A stretch of DNA of 46,802 bases. Origin: a virus. Positions within the stretch are counted from its first letter, which is position 1, and the number at the start of each line of letters is the position of its first letter. The notes under the pieces are model-generated. The model searched no databases. It was not told where the DNA came from and saw only the letters and a program-made list of their open reading frames with translations. This document shows, piece by piece, positions 37,382 through 45,506 of the stretch. The translations under genes were made by a program, and so were the position numbers. Where the stretch lies: positions 1 to 46,802 of the IMG/VR virus record IMGVR_UViG_3300043640_000417. The stretch is one strand, 5' to 3'.

Positions 37382-37407
37382 ACCCCCGGCACCCAGTGGC
37401 CGGGGGT
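37382..37407 (+). terminator. Intrinsic terminator after DGQHR gene
   Basis: ACCCCCGGC-N8-GCCGGGGGT stem, then CTCTTCG. A strong stem, weak T-tract. It separates the regulator from the late genes. Confidence 0.7.
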
Positions 37408-37420
37408 CTCTTCGCGCCCA

Positions 37421-37453
37421 AACGTTTACACATGGCAGGTATGTGTAAACGTT
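37421..37453. promoter_or_regulatory. 13-bp inverted repeat before terminase
   Basis: AACGTTTACACAT and its exact complement are separated by 7 bp. It lies about 30 bp upstream of the -10 of the small-terminase promoter, directly after the terminator. Likely a binding site for a dimeric regulator or a structured upstream element; it differs from both other site families. Confidence 0.5.
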
Positions 37454-37467
37454 CTTTCGCGAGTGAA

Positions 37468-37494
37468 CCTGAGGGTTGCCTGTAAACTGGCTGA
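37468..37494 (+). promoter_or_regulatory. Late promoter of terminase genes
   Basis: CCTG at 37468, CCTG at 37479 and GCTG at 37490, exactly 11 bp apart. -10 TAAACT is at 37483-37488 and the ATG is 6 bp later. Upstream the sequence GTGAACCTGAG is nearly the same as before the portal gene. Confidence 0.7.
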
Positions 37495-38028
37495 ATGGAG
37501 ACGCTACGGTACGAGCCCGACAAAGGACTCGGCAACATCGACCGCATCCTCCTGCGCGGAGCGGCTGCGCATAAATCGTGGAACGAAATCTCGAAGCTCA
37601 CCAACGGGGTGCTGAAGCCTGCCGAGTGCGCGGTGCGCGTCACGGACATCCTCGACGAGCGTGACCCGCTGAGTGAGGCGCAGAAGAAGCTCCTACTCAT
37701 CGACGACATGATGCAGGTCAAAGATCATCTCATGGCTAAGGCGCTCGACTTCAACAATATGGATGCGGTCAAGCCGCTCATCTCGATTCTCACTCAGCTC
37801 GACAAAACTATGGCTGCTGAAAAGTTCGACATGGGGAAGGCGATGTCGGAGATTTCGCGGGCTCATGCTGGACTCATGTTGCAGGGGATCTCGATCACTT
37901 TGGAGCGCTCATTCCTCGAATTGGAGAAGCGCTATCCCGAGGTGAAGAAGTCTGAACTGACCGAGATATTCCAGGTCGCGATGCCTGACGCGATTCGCGA
38001 AATCGAGAGCCGGATACCCGGAGAATGA
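37495..38028 (+). CDS. terS: Terminase small subunit
   Basis: The protein has 177 residues; leaderless start 6 bp after the -10. An N-terminal HTH-like helical part (SWNEISKLTNGVLKPAECAVRV) is followed by a long alpha-helical oligomerisation region. Overlap with the large subunit gene (ATGA) and position just before it support the call. It should recognise the packaging site. Confidence 0.75.
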   Translation: METLRYEPDKGLGNIDRILLRGAAAHKSWNEISKLTNGVLKPAECAVRVTDILDERDPLSEAQKKLLLIDDMMQVKDHLMAKALDFNNMDAVKPLISILTQLDKTMAAEKFDMGKAMSEISRAHAGLMLQGISITLERSFLELEKRYPEVKKSELTEIFQVAMPDAIREIESRIPGE

Positions 38029-39665
38029 GTGGCTACCTCTCCTCCCTCCTCCCCACGCTAGAAGAGCACTTTGCCGACCGCGCGAAGGCGGATCTGTATT
38101 TCAACGATCCAGTACTTTGGGCCAAAGACATGCTGGATGTTGACCTTTGGTCGAAGCAGAGGGAGATTGCCTATGCGGTTCGGGACAATTCCCGTGTTGC
38201 CGTCGCTGCCGGCCACGGCGTTGGCAAAAGCTTTGTTGCTGCGGTACTCATGGCATGGTGGATCGACAACCACCCGCTAGCGCCCGGCCCAGACGGTTTT
38301 TCGCAGACAATGGTGGCGTCAACAGCACCATTTCAGGAGCAGATAAGCGCGATCCTATGGAATAATCTGCGTCAGATTCACACGCTCTCCAAGATGCGGT
38401 TCGAGCAAGGTCTCATCGACCACGCGCTTCCCGGCAGGATTACTGGGGAAAATAAGTGGAAACTAGATGACGGAACGCTAATCGGCCAGGGGCGTAAACC
38501 GCCTGACAATAAAGCCGATTCAGGCTATCAGGGCCTTCACGCAACTTTTTTATTCGCAGTCGGTGATGAGGCCGCGGGACTCGATAAAGAGATGATTGGC
38601 GCGCTCGGAAACATCACCACGGGCGAGCACAACCGGCTCCTTCTCATAGCCAACCCTACGGACCCATCTTCGGAGATGGCGAAGATCTGGAAGGAGAAAA
38701 AAGAGTCCTGGCACACCATGCATATCAGCGTGTTCGACAGCCCGAGGGTGACCGATGAGCCGGGATTCCCGGAAGCGAAGAAGGCTGCGCTTTCTGGTTG
38801 GAAGTACATCAACGAGAAGAAGGATGACTGGGGCGAGGATGACCCGCAGTACATCTCCCGCGTGCTCGGCCAGTGGGCCTTCGATTCGGGCAACAATCTC
38901 TTTACTGAGGTCGATCTGGCCCATGCCGCCAATGCTCATGTTCTGCCAGACCCAGAGGCCATTATCGAGTTCGGCTGTGACATCGCCCGGATGGGCAAAG
39001 ATGGCACTTTCGTTTACACCTACCAAGAGGGGGAAGTCTGGGAGTGTGACCCCGAAACAAATCAACCGATACGCCCGAAAGGTGAGCGCGGGGGGATACT
39101 GCGCTACCTAGCCGACTGGAAGAAGGCCCCGCTGGTGGGCGATGACCCCGAGAATCTAGGGACGTCGCAGCGTATCCACGCACATGCTCTAGCGATGGGT
39201 GCCAAAATTGTAAAGGTTGACGCATCCGGGCTGGGGTCGGGCGTCATCGACGGTCTTGCAATGCTGAACCGGGGCCAATACAGGGTGGTTGAAATTTTCG
39301 GTGGCGCCGCCAGCTCAGACCCTCGCGCATGGATCAACGCTCGCGCGGAACAGTATTTCGAGCTGAAGCGTCGCTTTTTCGCCGGAATTATTGACGTTGA
39401 TCCCAAGGATGTCGCCCTCCTGGACGACTTGCGGGGCATCATTTTTGAGTTCAACGATAAGGGTTCGAGGAAGATTGAATCCAAGGATTCCATCAAGCGA
39501 AAAGGTGGAAAATCTCCTGACATCGCGGATACTGCATGGTACGCAGCGATGAACGTTGACCATCTCATCAGCGGCCCACAACCCGGCGACATCGTTACCC
39601 GCACCCCCGCCCAACTCCTTCGCGAGATGGAACTGTCCGGCTTCCGCGATCCCTACCCGATGTGA
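38025..39665 (+). CDS. terL: Terminase large subunit
   Basis: The protein has 546 residues. Walker A is AAGHGVGKS (61-69) and a Walker B/acidic pair is FLFAVGDE (175-182). The C-terminal nuclease has D319 (FGCDIARMGKD), a later IVKVDASGLGSGV, and DIADTAWYA near the end, matching the RNase H-fold nuclease metal ligands. The ATPase drives DNA packaging through the portal. Full-length for the family. Confidence 0.9.
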   Translation: MSGYLSSLLPTLEEHFADRAKADLYFNDPVLWAKDMLDVDLWSKQREIAYAVRDNSRVAVAAGHGVGKSFVAAVLMAWWIDNHPLAPGPDGFSQTMVASTAPFQEQISAILWNNLRQIHTLSKMRFEQGLIDHALPGRITGENKWKLDDGTLIGQGRKPPDNKADSGYQGLHATFLFAVGDEAAGLDKEMIGALGNITTGEHNRLLLIANPTDPSSEMAKIWKEKKESWHTMHISVFDSPRVTDEPGFPEAKKAALSGWKYINEKKDDWGEDDPQYISRVLGQWAFDSGNNLFTEVDLAHAANAHVLPDPEAIIEFGCDIARMGKDGTFVYTYQEGEVWECDPETNQPIRPKGERGGILRYLADWKKAPLVGDDPENLGTSQRIHAHALAMGAKIVKVDASGLGSGVIDGLAMLNRGQYRVVEIFGGAASSDPRAWINARAEQYFELKRRFFAGIIDVDPKDVALLDDLRGIIFEFNDKGSRKIESKDSIKRKGGKSPDIADTAWYAAMNVDHLISGPQPGDIVTRTPAQLLREMELSGFRDPYPM

Positions 39666-39666
39666 A

Positions 39667-39693
39667 CCTGAGAGTTGCCTGTAAGATTGCTGC
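39667..39693 (+). promoter_or_regulatory. Late promoter of portal gene
   Basis: CCTG at 39667 and 39678, GCTG at 39689 (11-bp steps). -10 TAAGAT is at 39682-39687 and the ATG is 6 bp after it. The first repeat starts just after the terminase stop codon. Confidence 0.7.
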
Positions 39694-41178
39694 ATGACCA
39701 CTGGCCCCCAGCAAGTCGCAGAAGCAACGCTGCGCCAGACGATCCGCGAACAGGGCGACACTCTGACCCGCGCGCAGGAATCGATCGCCAGTCTTCAACT
39801 CGCGATCGAGGATAAGGGCTGGAAGCGCATCGGCAACCAGTACGAAGCCGATGGCCTGAGCCTCGAATCGCTGCAATTGGTCTCCGAAGATCTGCGCGGT
39901 TGGATTGTCGGCGGCGGCATCATGAAGCGCATCATCGAACTGCGCGGGACTTATGTCTACGGCGACGAGGTGGGGTTCAAAGGGCTCACGCTCGCGGCCA
40001 AGAAGGCTTTCACGTCCCAGAACAACATCGACAAGATTTTCAGCGTCACCGCGTTGCAGGAAATCAACCGCGCCCACGGCACAGACGGCAACGTGGTTTT
40101 CCTTGTGAACACGAAAACTTTCGACGCCATCCGCGTGCCGTTCGAGGAACTGGAAGATCCGTTCATCGACTCGGATGACCCGGAGCGGATCTGGTATGTC
40201 CGGCGCAGCTACACGCGCGTCACCGCCGCGAACCCGCAAGGCGTCAAGGTGGACGAGTTTTATCCGACCGCGACCCTTCCGTCGACGCAAGCATCAAAGA
40301 CCAGCGTGAATCTCGGCGCGGGGCCGAACATCCCCGTCAACCGGAACTTTGTCGCCGTCCTCTGGAAGGTGAACGGTCAGACCGGTTGGCCGCTCGGCAT
40401 TCCCGACCTCCTTCCGTCGCTGCAGTGGGCCGAGAAGTACACCGGCTATCTGAAGAATCAGGATCGTTTCGCCGAGGCGCTTGCTGCTATTGCGTGGCAG
40501 TACAAGTCGCAGAACAGTGATCAGGCGAAGAAGATGGCCGCAACCATCTCCAACCGCGACGTAGCGGCGACTTCGACCGCCAGTGCGGGCATGGATGCCG
40601 TGCCCATGAGGGGGAACTCGGACGTCTCCTTCGAGAACGGCGCCCCGCTCGCGGGTCAAGCAGCAGCAGCCGCCGAAGTTCCGATCGAAGCCGTGCTCGC
40701 ATCCTCGATGGTCAGCGCCGGCGGAAACCTTGACCCCGACCTCGTTCGTGTCATCGGCGCCCGCCGCCAGTCGGCCACTGCATTCTTCAAAGCGCTCGGC
40801 CGCGTCATGGGCGCACCCGACCTCGAGGTGATCTGGCCGGATGTTACGACCGAGACGCCGTTCCGTGAAGCCCAAATGGCGATCAGCGCGTATGCCACGG
40901 GTATGTTCTCACCTGACGAAATCCGGCCGACTGTCGCAGAGCGTTTGCGCATCAAGATCGCGGACAACTCCCACGCGCCTGAGGGTGCGCTCATTCCGAA
41001 CAACGTCGAGACGCTGAAGCTGACTGCTCAATTTGCCGCTAAATCTTCGCCTGCCGCCGATCCGACTGACCCCGCAGACGGCGACCTGACCAATAAGCAG
41101 GGCAAAGACGCATTGGGCGTAGGCAAACTGAGCGATGACGACAACACCGCGCGGGACAAAGGCGAGACCGGCAATTAG
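39694..41178 (+). CDS. Portal protein
   Basis: The protein has 494 residues and no ribosome-binding site, as expected for a leaderless transcript. Location, length and the pattern of a helical N-terminus, a central alpha/beta region with repeated aromatic residues and a long C-terminal helical and low-complexity tail match phage portals. It forms the dodecamer through which DNA is packaged. The C-terminal 40 residues are Asp/Thr/Lys-rich. A near-match dispersed site (TTTGCCGCTAA) lies at 41032-41042. Confidence 0.8.
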   Translation: MTTGPQQVAEATLRQTIREQGDTLTRAQESIASLQLAIEDKGWKRIGNQYEADGLSLESLQLVSEDLRGWIVGGGIMKRIIELRGTYVYGDEVGFKGLTLAAKKAFTSQNNIDKIFSVTALQEINRAHGTDGNVVFLVNTKTFDAIRVPFEELEDPFIDSDDPERIWYVRRSYTRVTAANPQGVKVDEFYPTATLPSTQASKTSVNLGAGPNIPVNRNFVAVLWKVNGQTGWPLGIPDLLPSLQWAEKYTGYLKNQDRFAEALAAIAWQYKSQNSDQAKKMAATISNRDVAATSTASAGMDAVPMRGNSDVSFENGAPLAGQAAAAAEVPIEAVLASSMVSAGGNLDPDLVRVIGARRQSATAFFKALGRVMGAPDLEVIWPDVTTETPFREAQMAISAYATGMFSPDEIRPTVAERLRIKIADNSHAPEGALIPNNVETLKLTAQFAAKSSPAADPTDPADGDLTNKQGKDALGVGKLSDDDNTARDKGETGN

Positions 41179-41180
41179 TG

Positions 41181-41229
41181 CCTGATTGTGGCCTGATAGT
41201 TTCCTGTGAATTTCCTGTACGCTGGTGAC
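41181..41229 (+). promoter_or_regulatory. Late promoter with four CCTG repeats
   Basis: CCTG at 41181, 41192, 41203 and 41214: four copies at exactly 11 bp. -10 TACGCT at 41218-41223, ATG 6 bp later at 41230. The longest repeat array in the window. Confidence 0.75.
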
Positions 41230-42144
41230 ATGACCTTCGTTCGTGAAAACAGCGGTATTGTCCGCGAGGCCGTGGGCGACGGCGATGACGGTATCTACCG
41301 CATCAAGATCATAAAGGCCGGGCTCGGATCGAGCGCGTTTTACCCGCCCGAGGTAATCGAGCGCGACATCAAGGCCGCCTTCCCGGTTGGCACCAAGAAT
41401 TTTCTTGATCACCCGACCGCTCAGGAGTCGTGGGATCAGCCCGAGCGCACCGTAACTAAAATCGCGGGCCAGCAGGTTTCCGAGGCCGAGTATGACCCAA
41501 CCGACCAGAGCGCTTACGCCAACGTGCAGTTCGGAACTCCACACCGCCAGTTCATCGCCGAGAACTACAAGAACCTCGGCATGAGCATCTACGCGATGGC
41601 CGAGACGGAGATTGGCACAGTCGGCGACTACACCGGCCAGGTTGTAACGAAACTCGTTCCCGACGTCCTGAACAGTGTCGACGTCGTGACCGCAGCAGGA
41701 GCTGGCGGCGCGATCGTCCAGAAGGTTTCCGAGAGCTATAAGCGTCTCGTGACAGAAGGTACTCCCACACCCGTGGAAGAGACCGCACCCACCCAAACAG
41801 AAGGAAATGAATTGGACATCAAGGATCTGAAGGAGGCGCTGGTCGAGGCGAATGCTGCACTCGTTACCGCGCTCACCGAAGCCCTGAAGCCGACTCCTGC
41901 CGAGCCTGTGACGGAAAGCAACCTGGCGGCCGAGTACACGCTCGCTGCCGAGTCGGACCTTCCGAAGGAGGCGCGCGCGGTTGTCTTCGAGGCAATCAAA
42001 GCGGGCACTCCTGCGGCGGATGCGATCGCTTCCCAGACCAAGCTCGTCGAGTCGATCAAGGCCTCTCTCGAAGAGGACGTAGCCAGTGGCCGCGTGCTCG
42101 AGTCGACGGTCTCTGCCGAGACCGTACTGCCGAAGGGCTGGTAA
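41230..42144 (+). CDS. Capsid maturation protease / scaffold
   Basis: The protein has 304 residues. The start at 41230 is set by the promoter; an earlier in-frame ATG lies inside the repeats. Residues 1-170 (GTKNFLDHPT, SAYANVQFGTPHRQFI...) have the composition of a protease domain of the prohead type, and the position between portal and capsid fits. Residues 190-304 are Glu/Ala/Lys-rich helix, like an assembly scaffold. Catalytic residues cannot be named with confidence. Confidence 0.6.
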   Translation: MTFVRENSGIVREAVGDGDDGIYRIKIIKAGLGSSAFYPPEVIERDIKAAFPVGTKNFLDHPTAQESWDQPERTVTKIAGQQVSEAEYDPTDQSAYANVQFGTPHRQFIAENYKNLGMSIYAMAETEIGTVGDYTGQVVTKLVPDVLNSVDVVTAAGAGGAIVQKVSESYKRLVTEGTPTPVEETAPTQTEGNELDIKDLKEALVEANAALVTALTEALKPTPAEPVTESNLAAEYTLAAESDLPKEARAVVFEAIKAGTPAADAIASQTKLVESIKASLEEDVASGRVLESTVSAETVLPKGW

Positions 42145-42147
42145 CTC

Positions 42148-42606
42148 ATGGCGCTCAACATGTACAAGAAGTACGACGAAGCCAAGACCCGCGAATGGCC
42201 CGTAGCTTCGGGCACGCTCGCTGGTGTTGTCGTGCTGCACCCGGTTTCCAGCGAGGTCGGCGTCACGCTGACCGCGCGCGGCGACGCGACCACGAGCCAG
42301 ACGCTCCCTGACGGCACGACCCTTTCGGGTATCCCGATTGGTGGCGTGGGCAACCGCCCGAACACGGCTGTAGTGGCTGTCGATGGAAGCTTCCTGCTCT
42401 CGGTTGTCGGCGTCACCGCTGGCGACACGAACGCAGCGAGCGGCGGCGGCACGGCCTCCGGCACGATCGTCTACCGCGTCACGGCCGATGGCACCTACTC
42501 GCTCACCTCGACGAGCGCCGTTCAGATCGGTGTCGTCGATGACGGCACGATCGTCGGACTCATCACCCCCGTCCTGATTGGAGCGTCTGCTAATGACGAA
42601 GCTTGA
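42148..42606 (+). CDS. Head decoration-like protein
   Basis: The protein has 152 residues; starts 3 bp after the protease stop. Beta-rich with Gly/Thr/Val/Ala runs (TLAGVVVLHPVSSEVGVTLTARG), as for capsid decoration or DUF2190-like proteins. It overlaps the capsid gene start by 14 bp. Structural role inferred. Confidence 0.65.
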   Translation: MALNMYKKYDEAKTREWPVASGTLAGVVVLHPVSSEVGVTLTARGDATTSQTLPDGTTLSGIPIGGVGNRPNTAVVAVDGSFLLSVVGVTAGDTNAASGGGTASGTIVYRVTADGTYSLTSTSAVQIGVVDDGTIVGLITPVLIGASANDEA

Positions 42607-43753
42607 TCTGACCGCAGGCGGGCGCCTTGAAGTAAGCCCGTTCGTCAACCAAAAGAAGATCGAGGCGATGAGCCACCTCATTGCCGTCAGCCAGAGTGGT
42701 GGCTTTGCCGCCGAGAAGGCCCGCGTCCAGTTGAAGGAGACCCTTTCGACTTCGGACGCCATCTTCTCCCTCGCGCACCTGGTGAACATCAGGAATCTGC
42801 CCGAGTATGACGCGGCTCCGCGCCAGTGGACGAAGATTGCCGCCGTCGAGACCGTCGACGACTTCACGCCCACCTCGTTCCAGCGCCTCGTCCCGAACTT
42901 CGACAACCTGAAGTTCGGCAAGGGCAACAAGGGCAAGCCGGGCGTCAGCCCCGTCGTCGCTGAACTCGACACGTACCAGTACGCCTATGGTTATGCGGAA
43001 GAGTCCGTGAAGTTCGCCATCGAGAAGCGTGGATTCAAGTGGGGCGTCAGCCTCGAGCGGATCATCAACAACGCTTCGCGGGAAATCCGCCAGATCCCCG
43101 GCGACATGCTGAATGTCGCTCTGGACACTGACGAGTTCCTGGTATTCGATGCGCTGCAGTCCAACGTCGTCTCGTCCAGCGAGCTTCTGGCTGGCACCGA
43201 CACCGCTACGGGCACGGCTGTTGTTGCAGATGCGCCGTTCTCGGCATCCGCGGCGCGCGTCCTGTTCTCGCAGATCGCCAGCCGTCAGGACACGCTCACG
43301 AAGCGCAAGGTTGGCCTCGCCAACTCGTACTACGTGGTCGTTGCCCTCGGGCAGGCCGAGTTCGTTCAGGCGCAGCTTGACCTGTACGCGAACATCGCCA
43401 CCATCACGGACGGCTCGATCGTCTTCGGGAAGCCGAGCGTTGGCAACCTGTCGAAGATCACGGGTGTCATCGAGTCCGAGTGGATCACGAGCGACACCGC
43501 GTGGTACCTCGTCCCAGCGGCGGGCACAACCCGTCGCCCCTCGCTGGTCAAGCTTCAGCTTGCCGGCCGCACCGCACCGGAGGTTCTGGTGAACAACTTC
43601 ACCGGACAGCCGATCGGCGCGAACAACGGCAGTGACCCGTTCACGCTGGCCCACTTCGACAACGATTCTGTTGATCTGAAGCTGCGCCAGTTCACCAACT
43701 CGGCGCTGATCACGCAGCAGCAGCTTGGCTGGTCGAGCGGCGACCCGTCGTAA
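42593..43753 (+). CDS. Major capsid protein
   Basis: The protein has 386 residues. ATG at 42593, inside the end of the previous gene. The N-terminal helical region, two beta-rich halves and the position after protease and decoration genes fit an HK97-fold capsid protein, although no short diagnostic motif exists. Expected to be the most abundant virion protein. A strong hairpin follows its stop (43766-43798). Confidence 0.8.
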   Translation: MTKLDLTAGGRLEVSPFVNQKKIEAMSHLIAVSQSGGFAAEKARVQLKETLSTSDAIFSLAHLVNIRNLPEYDAAPRQWTKIAAVETVDDFTPTSFQRLVPNFDNLKFGKGNKGKPGVSPVVAELDTYQYAYGYAEESVKFAIEKRGFKWGVSLERIINNASREIRQIPGDMLNVALDTDEFLVFDALQSNVVSSSELLAGTDTATGTAVVADAPFSASAARVLFSQIASRQDTLTKRKVGLANSYYVVVALGQAEFVQAQLDLYANIATITDGSIVFGKPSVGNLSKITGVIESEWITSDTAWYLVPAAGTTRRPSLVKLQLAGRTAPEVLVNNFTGQPIGANNGSDPFTLAHFDNDSVDLKLRQFTNSALITQQQLGWSSGDPS

Positions 43754-43765
43754 CCAACCCCCGTC

Positions 43766-43798
43766 AAGCGGCCCTGACCCATTCGGTTGGGGCCGCTT
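43766..43798 (+). terminator. Hairpin after capsid gene
   Basis: AAGCGGCCC and its complement GGGCCGCTT form a 9-bp stem around 15 nt. No T-tract follows, so it is more likely a partial terminator or RNA-stability element between capsid and the next gene. Confidence 0.45.
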
Positions 43799-43816
43799 GC
43801 ATGAAAGGACAGAATC

Positions 43817-44038
43817 ATGGCAGCACCCAAACCAATCGTGCTCACCCAGCGCTCAGCGGTAGCCGGTGAGAATGCTCCCGAGCCACTGGTCGTGGTGGGT
43901 TCGCTCCCCGCCGGCCTCGCACCCGCAGTGGGAACCGCGGCACTCCTGACTGCGGGCACTGACACGGCACTCCGCACATGGAGCGCGAAGATGATCGCCG
44001 ACTACGTGGCGGCCCAGATCGCGGCTATCCCTGCTTAG
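43817..44038 (+). CDS. Small structural-region protein
   Basis: The protein has 73 residues; ATG after AAAGGACAG. Pro/Ala-rich start (AAPKPIVLTQRSAVAGENAP). Looks like a capsid-associated or connector accessory protein. Unassigned. Confidence 0.6.
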   Translation: MAAPKPIVLTQRSAVAGENAPEPLVVVGSLPAGLAPAVGTAALLTAGTDTALRTWSAKMIADYVAAQIAAIPA

Positions 44039-44041
44039 TAG

Positions 44042-44052
44042 TTAGCCACTAA
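44042..44052. promoter_or_regulatory. TTAGCCACTAA site
   Basis: Perfect copy 3 bp after the stop and just before the terminator stem. Confidence 0.6.
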
Positions 44053-44054
44053 CC

Positions 44055-44087
44055 AAACGACCCTCGCTCACAAGGCGAGGGTCGTTT
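44055..44087. terminator. Intrinsic terminator
   Basis: 13-bp perfect stem AAACGACCCTCGC around a 7-nt loop, followed by GTGTT. It divides the head genes from the next late transcription unit. Confidence 0.75.
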
Positions 44088-44092
44088 GTGTT

Positions 44093-44124
44093 CCTGAATG
44101 TTTACTGGGAGTTTCCTGTACGCT
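44093..44124 (+). promoter_or_regulatory. Late promoter of connector/fibre genes
   Basis: CCTG at 44093, ACTG at 44104 and CCTG at 44115, at 11-bp steps. -10 TACGCT is at 44119-44124. Unlike the others, the transcript has a 90-nt leader. Confidence 0.65.
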
Positions 44125-44130
44125 TAGAAC

Positions 44131-44195
44131 AAGAAACGGACTCCTCCCCCGGTTCTTAGTCGCCCCGGCGGGTTGAGCTTTCGTTCCCCGCCGGG
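44131..44195 (+). other. Structured leader of connector gene
   Basis: AAGAAACGG at the predicted start pairs with CCGGTTCTT (44150-44158; one mismatch). A perfect 9-bp stem CCCGGCGGG/CCCGCCGGG (44164-44195) follows. A 5' structured leader ahead of the connector gene. Confidence 0.45.
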
Positions 44196-44220
44196 CGGCT
44201 CCAAAAATGAAAGGGTGACG

Positions 44221-44676
44221 ATGGCAGGCCAAGGTGTAGCCCCCGCCGATCCCACGACGCTCCTCGGACAGGTTCGCGGTCTCGTCGGCGACACCGTATA
44301 CACCGCGCTCGAGCCCCCCGTGACCGGTCAGGGCTCTTACGAATACTTCTCCGACCTCGAACTAAACGGCTTCCTCGCGGTCTCCTCAGATAGCGTTTAC
44401 CGGGCCGCGGGTAACGCCGTATTCCAGCTTGCGATCGGCGCAGCGCTCACCGCCTCCAACATCGCCACCGACGACCTTCACGTTGAAACCGAGAAGCGCG
44501 CGGCCGACCTCCGGGCCATCGCCGCGCAATACTTCGCGCGGGCCGACGCGGATGATGCCAAAGGTGAGCTGGCGGATGCTTACTTCTCCGTCACCAGTTT
44601 CGATTCGCGGGGCCGCAAGCACACCTCATCGCTCAACGGCGTACCTGCGACCATCCCCGGATACCTCCGGCCATGA
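44221..44676 (+). CDS. Head-tail connector-like protein
   Basis: The protein has 151 residues; ATG at 44221 after AAAGGGTG. All-alpha composition (FQLAIGAALTASNIAT, then EKRAADLRAIAAQYFARADAD), the pattern of gp6-like head completion proteins, and the right position. The longer upstream frame is rejected since it spans the leader hairpin. Confidence 0.6.
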   Translation: MAGQGVAPADPTTLLGQVRGLVGDTVYTALEPPVTGQGSYEYFSDLELNGFLAVSSDSVYRAAGNAVFQLAIGAALTASNIATDDLHVETEKRAADLRAIAAQYFARADADDAKGELADAYFSVTSFDSRGRKHTSSLNGVPATIPGYLRP

Positions 44677-44933
44677 GTTTCGATCTGGTCCCGCTGGTCG
44701 ACGATCAGACCTTCCTCTTCCCACCGCAGACGATGACGGCGCTGGGGACCGTGCTCGGAGGAGATGTAGGCCCGGATGAGATCGCGGCTGCGGTCGACCA
44801 GTACTTCGAGGACAATCCGCCGACCGGTGACGAACCGTTGCTTGCCGCCCACATCGTCTCCGCGACACCGCATCCTGCATACGACGTCGATATGCAAGAC
44901 CTCACAACCCTCTTCGAGAACGGAATGGCATAG
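44673..44933 (+). CDS. Fibre-tip-like small protein
   Basis: The protein has 86 residues. Its C-terminus (HIVSATPHPAYDVDMQDLTTLFENGMA) is a motif I recognise from tail-fibre and minor-tail proteins of actinophages. ATGA overlap with the previous gene. Confidence 0.55.
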   Translation: MSFDLVPLVDDQTFLFPPQTMTALGTVLGGDVGPDEIAAAVDQYFEDNPPTGDEPLLAAHIVSATPHPAYDVDMQDLTTLFENGMA

Positions 44934-44935
44934 AA

Positions 44936-45502
44936 ATGTCACTAGTCAGCAACCTCCAAACCGCCTTCACGCGGGTGGGGACAGAATTCAAAACCGTCTA
45001 CGGCAAACTCGGTGATCTCACCTCGTTGACCACGACAAGCAAGACAACATTGGTCGGCGCCATCAACGAGGTTGCCGCTGCCATGGGCGGTGCCGGCGCA
45101 ACGATCGATGACACGACCGCGAGCAGCGAGACGGTCTACTCTTCATCTAAGACGGATAGCCAGATCAGCGCTGCCGTCAATGGTCTCGTGGATGGAGCCC
45201 CTGGCACCCTAAATACCCTGAAGGAGATCGCGGACGCGCTGGGCGATGACTCTGACGTAGCTGCCACCCTCACGGGGCTGATCAACGCTAAGGCCAACGA
45301 TGACGCCGTAGTCAAGCTGACGGACGACCAGACGGTTGCCGGGGTGAAGACGTTCAGCTCGAGCCCCGTCGTGCCCGACGCCTCCTTCACGATCGCCAAG
45401 ACGAGCGGCCTGCAGAGCGCACTAGACGCGAAGATCGCATCGACTCTGGTTGGCGACACGACGACAGACTTTGCGGCTGGTTTCGTCACGGCCCTGAGTT
45501 AG
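44936..45502 (+). CDS. Fibre-like protein
   Basis: The protein has 188 residues; Ser/Thr/Asp-rich with VYSSSKTDSQISAAVNGLVDG and LNTLKEIADALGDDSD, typical of phage fibre shaft and tip segments. Starts 2 bp after the previous stop. Confidence 0.6.
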   Translation: MSLVSNLQTAFTRVGTEFKTVYGKLGDLTSLTTTSKTTLVGAINEVAAAMGGAGATIDDTTASSETVYSSSKTDSQISAAVNGLVDGAPGTLNTLKEIADALGDDSDVAATLTGLINAKANDDAVVKLTDDQTVAGVKTFSSSPVVPDASFTIAKTSGLQSALDAKIASTLVGDTTTDFAAGFVTALS

Positions 45503-45506
45503 TCCA

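Noticed and set aside
40909-42972. 687-codon reading frame on the minus strand
   Set aside because: Antisense to portal, protease and decoration/capsid genes; its composition (Arg/Leu/Asp/His-rich) is typical of a GC-rich shadow frame.
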